In this document: piece by piece, positions 8,790 to 15,411 of the stretch
Layout: each line of letters starts with the position of its first letter
How positions within the stretch are numbered: position 1 is the stretch's first letter
Assembly: GCA_034696485.1 (NCBI GenBank)
Contig: JAQIWT010000762.1
Coordinates: forward strand, 1-15,411
Direction of reading: 5' to 3'
Source: Isohypsibius dastychi
Taxonomy: Eukaryota > Tardigrada > Eutardigrada > Parachela > Isohypsibiidae
DNA length: 15,411 bases
Notes under the pieces: generated by a model
The model's input: only the letters and a program-made list of their open reading frames with translations
The model's database searches: none
Told to the model about the DNA's origin: nothing
Position numbers and translations under genes: made by a program

Positions 8790-8935
8790 TAGTGCGAGTC
8801 TCCAAATAAAACCAGTTCGAACATATTCGGTTGATTCGTGAGTTTCAGGTATTTTCTGGAACCGAAGATATTCGGAACGAGTCTCATAGCCAGCGTCATT
8901 TCGTACGCACATAATGTACTTTTGCCTTTTTGAAA
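8790..8935 (-). pseudogene. R2 kinase hinge/helix-E segment, 5' of the insertion
   Basis: The minus-strand frame reads CAYEMTLAMRLVPN then FGSRKYLKLTNQPN then MFELVLFGDSHY. This resembles strand 5 and the hinge of kinases (consensus MTLVMELVPNGSLRKYL) followed by helix E. The frame is cut at HY by the element. Joining at the single TA continues with LAEHAR at 5,872 in the same frame. The N-lobe upstream (Gly loop, VAVK Lys, helix C) is not convincingly visible; three overlapping frames compete between 8,935 and 9,040, and the exon start is not fixed. Confidence 0.6.
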
Positions 8936-9059
8936 TAATAATAGTAAAGCTCGTAAACGCTGCTGGTACTTCCAATGATTCGACCACCATAAGCAGAGAT
9001 AATTATTTTCCAAAGACAAAATCTATCGACATTCCCTAACACAAAAAAACGAATAAGAG

Positions 9060-9220
9060 AAGAACCACTGAGACACTGAGTGAAGCCGGCAGACGGAGTG
9101 GAAGCGTGGATAAAGTGTCGTTCAAACGCGACGTCACTGAGCTGGTTTACTCCTGTATAGTCAGCCACCAAGACGAGAACATTGGTCGGAAGGCTCTTAA
9201 CCGAATGGCGCTCGAAGTAC
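9060..9220 (-). pseudogene. R2 ectodomain-like exon
   Basis: Begins after a strong acceptor (ATTTCTTACAG, 9,221-9,231) and encodes YFERHSVKSLPTNVLVLVAD, then YTGVNQLSDVAFERHFIHAS and TPSAGFTQCLSGSS. The composition is that of a normal folded protein; the family is not recognised. With the donor at 9,302 (CCT|GTAAGAT) the phase does not match the preceding exon: a phase-0 end meets a codon needing two preceding bases. So either another acceptor is used or a frameshift exists. The 3' end of this exon is unclear. Confidence 0.5.
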
Positions 9221-9302
9221 CTGTAAGAAATATTTGCAATTTCCTAACATACTGACTGCGGTGCGAACTGTGGCTACCTGGTTGATTGAGTTGATATCTT
9301 AC

Positions 9303-9677
9303 AGGTTGGGGATCAGGCACTTGGTCAATATGGATGACATTACTCCCAGAGTATAGGCCGATCATTGGCAGCTGGGTGGTTGGTAGGTTGCAGTCACATA
9401 TCGCCTTTTTGATAACTGCAACGCCCACGCAGAATGAATACGTCACAGCTCTCATGTGTTTCAGCGGGGGCGTCTTCAGCCGGGCTGTCGCGTTGTGCTT
9501 GAATGATAAGGTCTTACAACGGCACACCAACTCATTCTGTGTCCGTTTGGTTGCTGGAGTGTAGAAGGTTATGAATGCAATGCCAGTGCAGCCGGACATG
9601 GAAAACTGATTAATGCTGAATGATTCCTTTGCGTTCTGATACGGCAGAAAGTAACCGTGACTATCTTCTAGTGGTCA
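9303..9677 (-). pseudogene. R2 Cys-containing exon with leading nonsense codon
   Basis: Encodes LEDSHGYFLPYQ, then MSGCTGIAFITFYTPATK, ELVCRCKTLSFKHNATARL, TYSFCVGVAVIKKAICDCNL and IDQVPDPQP. Cys residues and one NAT glycosylation sequon suggest an extracellular domain; the family is unrecognised. The copy at 1-287 differs mostly at third codon positions, so this frame has been under protein-level constraint. In R2 the first codon of the conserved frame is TGA (9,677-9,675), where R3 has TGG. A clean donor (GTAAGAT) ends the exon at 9,303, and the following intron is 82 nt. The opposite strand is also open (9,334-9,564); see findings. Confidence 0.65.
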
Positions 9678-10072
9678 CTGAAATCCTTTTACATACGCAC
9701 TGGATTTTGTATTGTTGGGGGCAGGAACACACCAATTGGCAAATTTTGCGGTCGATATATTCTGCCAGGACTGACTTTGCCTAAATACGCCATTAGCGGG
9801 GGATTCGGCTGATAGAGAGTTCCAAAATACGCGGTCCTGTACTCCCCTGCACGAGCCCATCGAACGTTGCTCGCTTCTTGTGGGGTCATTTCTGGTGGCT
9901 CATCTATGTAGTCTTCCTGATAGGTATTTGCCATGTAGATATTGTTTGGATGATAACCTACATTCGGGCCTTCACCAGTTTCAATCAATAATGAGAAAAT
10001 TATTAAGAGCAAAACGCGAGGAATAGGGCATTCGTGCCGTGCTTCCCAGTCAAGTAAACTTTGCGTTTGCAT
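9678..10072 (-). pseudogene. R2 N-terminal region with signal-like start
   Basis: From ATG at 10,072-10,070 (an upstream extension of the frame to 10,114 exists), the frame gives a hydrophobic run VLLLIIFSLLI and then GYHPNNIYMANTYQEDYIDE, MTPQEASNVRW, GEYRTAYFGTLYQP and NLPIGVFLPPT, ending at a TAA at 9,691-9,689. The run of about 11 hydrophobic residues could be a signal peptide or a short membrane anchor. The R3 sequence is similar throughout, with several synonymous changes. To reach the Cys-containing exon the transcript must change frame. A 53-nt intron from GGT|GTGTTC to TTTCAG at 9,678 would do this but would land on the TGA at 9,677. Confidence 0.6.
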
Positions 10073-10294
10073 TTGTATCAACAACACCATATTATGACCA
10101 ACCCAGAAAGTCACTAGGTTTGCAAAGCTGACTTGTTACCAAGCGATTCTTTCTTCAAACTCTTCAGAGGATCCGGCCATGCATACAAATTTTTGTTCTA
10201 AATATTCCGGGAGTTTTCTTCAATATTCACGGCTTTGCACTTACAGGCTTGAATGCAGTCTGTGTCTGAGGAGTGAATTCCTCAACAACTGACA

Positions 10295-10523
10295 GTACAA
10301 TCAACGATCACTATTCCCGGCCACCCCGATATATGGAAAATGATTTCCATTGCCGGCCACTGGCCCATACAGGGAATAACGCACATGAACATAATGCGTT
10401 GTGCTGGTTTGTTTGTAATGAATGTTGGCTCATGTGCGTTATTCCCTGTACGGGCCAGTGGCCGGCAATGGAAATCATTTTCCATATATCGGGGTGGCCG
10501 GGAATAGTGATCGTTGATTGTAC
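10295..10523. repeat. Near-perfect palindrome: 94-bp arms, 41-bp loop
   Basis: The left arm (10,295-10,388) and right arm (10,430-10,523) are reverse complements over 94 bases with one mismatch (CCCATACAGG versus CCCGTACAGG). The loop is 10,389-10,429. The arms begin GTACAATCAACGATCAC and are GC-balanced. Weaker pairing may extend a few bases outward (AACT...). No target-site duplication is obvious. Absent from the equivalent spacer in copy 1. Candidate for a recently inserted miniature inverted-repeat element or a long hairpin RNA source. Confidence 0.95.
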
Positions 10524-10657
10524 GGAGTTATCATAAGAGCACAAGATACCTCAAAGAATACTGTTGAAAATGTTACACGCACAAACTAAACATAAACCGT
10601 GATCGACAGAGATTTTCCAACTGAGCTCATAAATGGAATTACAGGTACAGAAGAAGG

Positions 10658-10762
10658 CTAGGTCAGTACCTCCCTGTCCCTGTCCCTGTCCCTCGGCAGA
10701 ATCTCCTTCTCCTATGGCATTATCTCCCTGCCCCTCGGTCAGTACTTCCCTGCTTCTACGGC
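10658..10762 (+). repeat. Degenerate C/T-rich tandem repeat
   Basis: Roughly five units of about 20-27 bases built on GGCAGTACCTCCCTG, with an inner CCCTGT hexamer repeated at 10,674-10,692. The units vary in length and sequence. The open frame across it is Ser/Pro-rich by virtue of the repeat. Confidence 0.6.
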
Positions 10763-11128
10763 AGTACCTCCTACTGTTCGCTGTAACTACTCAAACAGTT
10801 CGGGAACCCAAAATAGGCAATACGGGCTCGCGGTCCACCTTATTGGTGCATATTTCAAGTCAGACTGCGCATCACTCCTAAATGCTTCTATCAAGAGGAA
10901 GCAGTCATTCATGCCCAAAATTGTTGCCGATGCCTGCTTCCATCTCCCACCGTCTTATTAATTGTGACATCGTGCGTTACGAAGATTTGCATTTTCGCAT
11001 AACTCTCTCGACATGCTGTTCTACAAGGGCTTTTGCAACAACATTTTCGGAGATGACGGCTTGCACATATCGAGGTCAACCTTGCTCGTCGAAAACCGAC
11101 ACAGAAGACCCCTTGTCGACGCTACAAC

Positions 11129-11250
11129 ATGCCACGTTTAAGTGACCAGCTACAAGGGGTGGCGTAATGGAGTATTGTCCGATTGGCCGGAATGAACTAT
11201 CGCAGTCAACTTACGGTAGGAAGAAGTCCCGATGGAAACGAGTAATAATT
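11129..11250 (+). pseudogene. Possible Tc1-like transposase N-terminal relic
   Basis: From ATG at 11,129 the plus frame reads MPRLSDQLQGVA, stop (TAA 11,165-11,167), then WSIVRLAGMNYRSQLTVGRS and two more stops (11,243-11,248). The pattern MPRLS...G.I..L..AGM..R.....GRS resembles the first helix-turn-helix of Tc1-family transposases. No catalytic domain follows. The match is short and weak; it could be chance. Confidence 0.3.
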
Positions 11251-11814
11251 GTTGCTAGTTATTGCAAGCAAGATCTTATGTCATGCTGGCTAGATCTGGC
11301 TGACTTTGAACACGCATTGGTTGCATACATGTTACAGATTGCTGGCGCAGCTTAGAGAACGCTGTTAATCCACGACCAATGTATCCTACTGGCTGTCTTG
11401 CTTCGGTCTGGTCATGAACCGCATTATTTAAGCACTTGCTTGCAAAAATGTAGTTAATCCACTCTTTTTCTAAGTTATGTGCTATGCCACCAGGAAATAG
11501 TTAGTCACAAAAACAAGTCTACCGAATTCACTTCAGTCAGCAAAATAAAGTTTCTTTACGATCGCAGCGTGATGTTTTGCATAGTTGTGGATTTTGAAAA
11601 AGATAATGATGCGGGTAAGTGAGGGTGCAGTTTCCAAGTTTACGTCCGTAGTCTGGTTCAGCGCTGCATTTCGGTTTGTAGACTGAGCCATTATCCAGTT
11701 TTGAAACCGAAAAACTTTCTCTCCCACTATTTCTTTCGGGAACAATTGTCTTGAACAGTAATCGACCCGTCAGCACGTGTTCCGGGAGAGTGACATAGAA
11801 GATTAAGTTTGATG

Positions 11815-11820
11815 TTTATT
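11815..11820 (-). terminator. Candidate polyadenylation signal AATAAA for M2
   Basis: AATAAA on the minus strand overlaps the TAA stop codon of M2 (GAATAAAC). Position and orientation fit 3'-end formation right after the coding sequence, supporting M2 as a separate gene from R2. The hexamer is common by chance. Confidence 0.35.
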
Positions 11821-13229
11821 CAAACGCATGAAATCCCTCTGTAGTTTGGGGAACCAAAAGGGAAACTTCCACCTGTATCATCAGTGGATTCGATGTCGTT
11901 AGGAAACTCAATTGGACTGAATGCCCCGAGGTGATTTTGGTTTCTGACGACAAGGTTGTATTCATGGGGGAAGTCAGAGATTCTGCGAAATGCGTGGTTG
12001 CTGAAGAGAGTCCATCTTGCCTCGTGGCCGTGGGGATGGTCGCTAATCTGCTAGTGACTCTATGTGGTGAAATTCTTCCCGAAACCGGAATGGTTGGATT
12101 CCGAGCCTGCTCGACTGTGCTGCGTGGTTGGGTTTTCCACAGAACAGTCACCGGAGGTCTCGGTGTGGTGTGAGCCGGTAAGAGCTGCTGGGTTTTCGGC
12201 TGAGTGGTTGTGTCAGAAATCGCCGTGGATCGAGTGGCTCTCTGTGTAGCTGTTCGTTGCGTTGAGTCTGCTGCTGGCGGTTTGGCCGGTGTCTGGTGTT
12301 TGGTTCTGCGCCAGGCAGACACTGTTGACTTAGTTGAGCTTGACTCATCTATGTATATTTGGTTCCTCGTATTTGATGACGGTCGCCGACTGATCCTTTG
12401 AGATCGAAAGCTTGCATGTCGTAGTGTTCTGCGTTTCCGTGTGGTCAATGGAGGAGGGTTCTTTCGTGGAGGCCTGGTTCTTGGCTTGGAAATGGTCGGG
12501 GGCTTACAGTAACGATGATGTAGTAAGTCGTTCAAAAACCCAGTTGGCGTCAGATTTCGTGATCTCATATTGTTGTTTTTCAAATGTTGATTCGATTGAA
12601 AACAATTGTACGTTTTCCGAATTGTATGCCGGGGTCTGAACAAAGCGTGAATAAAGGATTCCTGAAAAATAACGATAATGCAATGATCACCTTGTTGACA
12701 CGGATTTGATTGTATTTGAACTCCTTGCAGTCGTGGTCTGTCTGAAAGCTATCCGACGCCTGGATGTCATTCTTCTTCCTCTGGCACCCATTCGAGGTTC
12801 ACGTCCTGCGAATGACTGAATAACCTGTCCCTTCGAACATGAAAATGGCAGGTTTTTCCCCGTTGAGGCTGAATCGGTTGACTTCGAGTCTAAACAATTT
12901 CGGAAACATTGAGTGCGCCCGAAAGTTCTACCTGTGATGATAGCGAAGTATCATGAAAAGTGTTGCTGAAGGATTCCTGAGCTGGCACGTTATTCGAGAG
13001 TGTCGAATTTCCTTCCAGCCCGACACGGAACACCTCATTTTGCGTCAACATGTGTTTTGGACTATGAATCCTCGAAACTGAAGCAAACGTCACTGCGAAT
13101 AAGGACAAATTCCATAAGTCACGTAGGCTCGAGAAACAAACCCTAACCTGCCACCCCACCTGCTTGTGTTAGAAAAAATTCCAGACACAAAAGGAAAAGG
13201 ATCATTTTATCTTCAGCCCGCAATAGCAT
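11816..13229 (-). CDS. M2: secreted-type Thr/Ser/Pro/Arg-rich protein
   Basis: Four-exon model, about 413 residues. Exon 1 (13,229-13,160) encodes a signal-peptide-like start MLLRAEDKMILFLLCLEFF, donor CAG|GTGGGG. Exon 2 (13,077-12,932, acceptor TTGCTTCAG) encodes a 48-residue segment with one NST glycosylation sequon. Exon 3 (12,881-12,702) carries an Arg-rich stretch GREPRMGARGRRMTSRRR that contains possible basic-protease sites. Exon 4 (12,661-11,816, acceptor ATTTTTCAG) encodes 281 residues rich in Thr, Ser, Pro and Arg (for example TTQPKTQQLLPAHTTPRPP), mucin-like and probably disordered. Phases agree under this model, but the donors of exons 2 and 3 and the acceptor of exon 3 are weak and the introns only 40-50 nt. 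No known family recognised. M1 shows synonymous differences in exon 3, supporting coding. Probably secreted; alternatively the 5' part of R2, which the stop and AATAAA argue against. Confidence 0.55.
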
Positions 13230-13625
13230 TTTGAACGAAAACGAGAACAGTGAGCAGGTAAACCGATTTACCGTGCTGACGCTGCGGGATTTGTACCCGA
13301 ATGAAAAACGGTTGTGTCTCCTCTGCGGGTCATCTCTTTGTGAGTATGCTCATGTCAAACATTTAAGAGTCATTTGATATCCATTTTGTTACGGCCGGAG
13401 TAAGGCGAATGTTGCGATTGCAAGTAGCACGAATATGCGTGTGCAACGAAGCGAGCACCGATTTCAGCTGGTGAAATAGCCACAACGTCGCGTAATGACC
13501 AGGATGCAAACCTTTGAAATCTAACATCGAAACGCAGCAAAGAAAACATATTCGAAGAAGCTCCTTACAGTGATGACTTGCGACGTTTTAATCTATCAGA
13601 AAATACCGGCAAGTTAGCCATTATG
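13230..13625 (-). promoter_or_regulatory. Conserved upstream region of M2
   Basis: Counterpart of 2,538-2,935 upstream of M1, alignable almost end to end with substitutions and small indels. No open frame is shared by both copies. Probably promoter and 5' UTR of M; no specific binding sites were identified. Confidence 0.45.
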
Positions 13626-14213
13626 TTTTCCTCGTTGATTCATGGAACCAGCTCATGTTTCCACCACGGAATATTGTAGATCAACATGTCGCTATTGAAT
13701 GCTAATTTTTGCGGATCGACTGGACATATAACAGAGTTTCTGTTAGAATTCAAAAAATTGCTGTTGATAGATGATCTGAATTTCGATGATTCAATCAAAT
13801 GATCAATCAAAAGCGTTTTTTGGATGCTCACGGAAACTCTGTTCTATCAGTTGAATCAGTTCACAAATATTCATACTCAGATTTCTCCCCTTGTTCATTC
13901 AGAGTTCTGCAACTTTCGGAAGGCTTCCAGGACCCCATACATACGTAGGCAGATATGTATACAGAATATTACGTATCCTATATTACGTATGTCTGCTAAG
14001 CGGAAGGATAACCTCAACTCAATCAGAAATATGTGGGTAAGAGTCGCGATTCTCATATTTTCCTTCTCATAAAGTACGAGTACATTTACGACTTAATCTG
14101 AAGGACATTGAATGGGTTCAGTTTTTTCACCAGAAACAGGGCTAACCGGGAAACTAAACAACCAGAAGAAAGAATGTCCATCGAGGTTCTATGAATAACA
14201 ACTCGCTCATTGT
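13626..14213. other. Spacer between R1 and M2
   Basis: About 590 bases, the compact version of the copy-1 spacer (3,291-5,147), lacking its poly-G insertions. It contains an imperfect AT-rich inverted repeat at about 13,937-13,990 (ACATACGTAG...ATTACGTATGT). No gene is visible; the frames at 13,640-13,831 and 13,824-14,072 are not conserved in copy 1. Confidence 0.55.
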
Positions 14214-15033
14214 TCATTTGACTTTCTTCGTGGTTTTCTTGTTCTTTCCGGGCGCAGGTGATTCTTGAGACTTTCTCTTCGTTGGAGAGCTCTTCGTATT
14301 TTCTTTATTGAGATCTCTGAATTCACGCAGTAGATCTTCGGCTGACGGTCTGTCATCGACTTGATATTGAAGGCACGGCCTGATGAACTTAGTCACATCA
14401 CTGCGCTGAAGACGAACTAGCCTGCCTTTGCTCTGAATAGCTTCGTAAGCTTCTTCAGCAGCATAACTAGCTGCTCTGCTTTCGGTGTCATCCATCCCCC
14501 ATTGTCGAAATTGTTTCCTCTTGGGTGGTCCTTTGTTGAACTGAGCGAATGCAGCAACATGCCCGATAAAGTATCCATTCTCTTCACCGGAATGATATGT
14601 TCTCAGATAGAATGGATGTTCACCTAGGTGGGCTTCAGCTAAGACCACACCGAATGACCACACATCCATCGCTGTGGTTGGCGGAAAGTCGTCCACTAAC
14701 ATTTCGGGGGACGAATATGCTCTGCAAACTATCGAAATGAGACATGCTGTACAGAGAGTTTGCTCAGAAATATACTCCTGAAAAAATGATGCTAGAAACC
14801 GATTTTATTGAATCCACTTTTGTGGGAATTACTTTTCCTTTTCCTGTGTGATGCAAAGAAAGGTATGAAAAATGTCGCCGAACAGAAGGTTTGTTTGTTG
14901 AACATGTGATATTGAGCCCAAAAGTTCTTACCGCAAATTCTTTCGAAAAGATTTCTAGAAAAAGCTCTGAGGACCAAATGTTCTACATGCCCGTCTTTTG
15001 TGTGCACAAAGGAATAATATCCACTCTTCGCTC
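14214..15033 (-). CDS. R1: 3' part of receptor-like pseudokinase
   Basis: The best-preserved kinase segment. The upstream exon (about 15,033-14,932) encodes KDGHVEHLVLRAFSRNLFER with donor GCG|GTAAGAAC. After a 212-nt intron the last exon (14,719-14,214) encodes AYSSPEMLVDDFPP (SPE = APE motif), DVWSFGVVLAEAH, a long insert with YHSGEENGYF and KRKQFRQWGMDD, then DDRPSAEDLLREF and a Lys/Ser-rich tail ending TTKKVK. DVWSFGV and DRPS identify a protein kinase of tyrosine-kinase or TKL type. The DFG motif position reads AFS, and only about 14 residues separate it from SPE, so catalysis is doubtful. The N-terminal part lies beyond, or was displaced by, sequence to the right. No lesion is seen in the last exon; the upstream exon's start is uncertain. 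Confidence 0.7.
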
Positions 15034-15411
15034 CTCAGTTAAAAAATATAAAAAAACATTTCTGGAAAAAGGAAGGGTGTGGGGCAAGAACATTTCGTTT
15101 ATCAAAAGAAAATAACAGAACTACTCACAGAAACAAGGGGGTTAACCAGCGCTTGCAAAACGTTTAATACAAACCACGAAGTTGTCAGACTTCAACGAGG
15201 AGCCGGGAAACTCACAGCAACAACTTGCTGGTATTTTCTGAGAATGAAAACTAGCCCCGAGATGACGTAAGAGCTGGTCGATGCCATCCTAGGTCTGAGT
15301 CTCCTTTTACAACAAAAAGTGTTGTTTTGGCTAACAAAGTGCTTGGGGTACGCCACATGAAATTTTGTGCATTCTGTTACTTAGTTTGCTCAGGGGAACC
15401 AAAGGGGAGAA
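15034..15411 (+). pseudogene. Possible helix-turn-helix transposase relic
   Basis: This region does not align with copy 1, where the R2 kinase exon should correspond. The plus frame gives YQKKITELLTETRGLTSACK, then TFNTNHEVVRLQRGAGK, MKTSPEMT, a stop (TAA 15,268-15,270) and ELVDAILGLSLLLQQKVLF. The arrangement resembles a psq-type helix-turn-helix followed by a CENP-B-type one (pattern LSPE...ELV..I..LS), as in pogo/Tigger-like transposases. No catalytic part is in view. A weak, by-eye match. Confidence 0.3.

Larger units (their letters stand above)
5148..10072 (-). pseudogene. R2: receptor-like pseudokinase gene, split by a transposon
   Basis: Whole-gene span of the central R copy; separate entries describe the parts. 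Order on the minus strand: signal-like start and conserved N-terminal region (10,072-9,678), Cys-containing exon (9,677-9,303), 82-nt intron, further ectodomain-like exon (9,220 to about 9,060), kinase region (about 8,935-8,790), 2.9-kb inserted element, rest of the kinase domain (5,872-5,148). Lesions visible: in-frame TGA at 9,677-9,675 where R3 has TGG; insertion of the element in coding sequence; a one-base insertion near 5,566-5,572 in the C-lobe; a stop 15 codons early relative to R1. Continuity of all parts as one gene is inferred from order, strand and the tandem arrangement. The transmembrane segment was not identified. Confidence 0.55.
10524..11770. other. Copy-2-specific spacer between M2 and R2
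   Basis: The M-to-R spacer is about 570 bases in copy 1 but about 1.7 kb here, so most of this is inserted or expanded. It contains a C/T-rich degenerate repeat (10,658-10,762), a possible transposase relic (about 11,129-11,250) and otherwise no recognisable gene. Plus-strand frames 10,633-10,881 and 10,882-11,145 lack protein-family features. Confidence 0.5.

Noticed and set aside
8896-9171. Possible kinase glycine-rich loop (IIGSTSSVYELYYYYFKKAK)
   Set aside because: It resembles GxGxxG-VY, but the spacing to the hinge-like segment MTLAMRLVPN is far too short for the missing N-lobe, the frame differs, and key glycines are absent. Not used as evidence.
10273-10544. Three overlapping open frames on both strands with near-identical peptides
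   Set aside because: They are the palindrome read in both directions.
1-15411. CRISPR arrays, bacterial operons, rRNA or tRNA genes
   Set aside because: No regularly spaced direct repeats with unique spacers, no tRNA-like cloverleaf and no ribosomal sequence were noticed; the tandem repeats are contiguous and the introns are eukaryotic.

Overview
The window looks like nuclear DNA from an invertebrate animal, most probably a nematode or something with similar introns. The inferred introns are very short (about 45-82 nt) with nematode-like pyrimidine-rich acceptors ending TTCAG or TTACAG. There are no bacterial-style operons or ribosome binding sites, and much of the sequence is repeats and palindromes. 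The species cannot be named from sequence alone. All names used here (M, R) are labels for this annotation, not gene symbols.

Main structure: two diverged copies of a roughly 9-10 kb head-to-tail tandem duplication, all genes on the minus strand. Positions 1-5,760 (copy 1) pair with about 9,390-14,910 (copy 2). The repeating unit holds two genes in the same order: M, a small secreted-type protein with a Thr/Ser/Pro/Arg-rich tail, followed downstream by R, a protein with a signal-like hydrophobic start, a Cys-containing ectodomain-like region and a degenerate protein-kinase domain. Reading right to left (5' to 3' on the minus strand): kinase end of R1 (14,214-15,033, N-terminus off the window); M2 (13,229-11,816, the best preserved gene); R2 (10,072-5,148, broken); M1 (2,537-1,206, broken); N-terminal part of R3 (640-1, broken, leaving the window). 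A third, short M fragment (M') lies at 4,310-4,620.

R2 is split inside its kinase coding sequence by a 2.9-kb TA-flanked inverted-repeat element (5,875-8,789). Its ends form a roughly 46-bp terminal inverted repeat, and its arms carry 15-bp minisatellites in opposite orientation. Deleting the element in silico together with one TA gives a continuous kinase-like reading frame. This is the clearest structural event in the window.

Other regions: copy 1 contains insertions absent from copy 2 (about 2,936-3,290 and 3,585-4,740), rich in poly-G/poly-C tracts, with a 29-bp tandem repeat and a 19-bp tandem repeat. The spacer between M2 and R2 (about 10,150-11,770) contains a near-perfect palindrome with 94-bp arms and a possible Tc1-like transposase relic. 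The far right end may hold another transposase relic.

Functionally, R looks like a receptor-type pseudokinase: the DFG motif is AFS in R1 and KSF in R2, and the HRD region of R2 is RSD. Whether M and R act together, for example as secreted partner and receptor, is inference from their repeated adjacency only. Most copies here carry disabling lesions, so the array appears to be in birth-and-death turnover.
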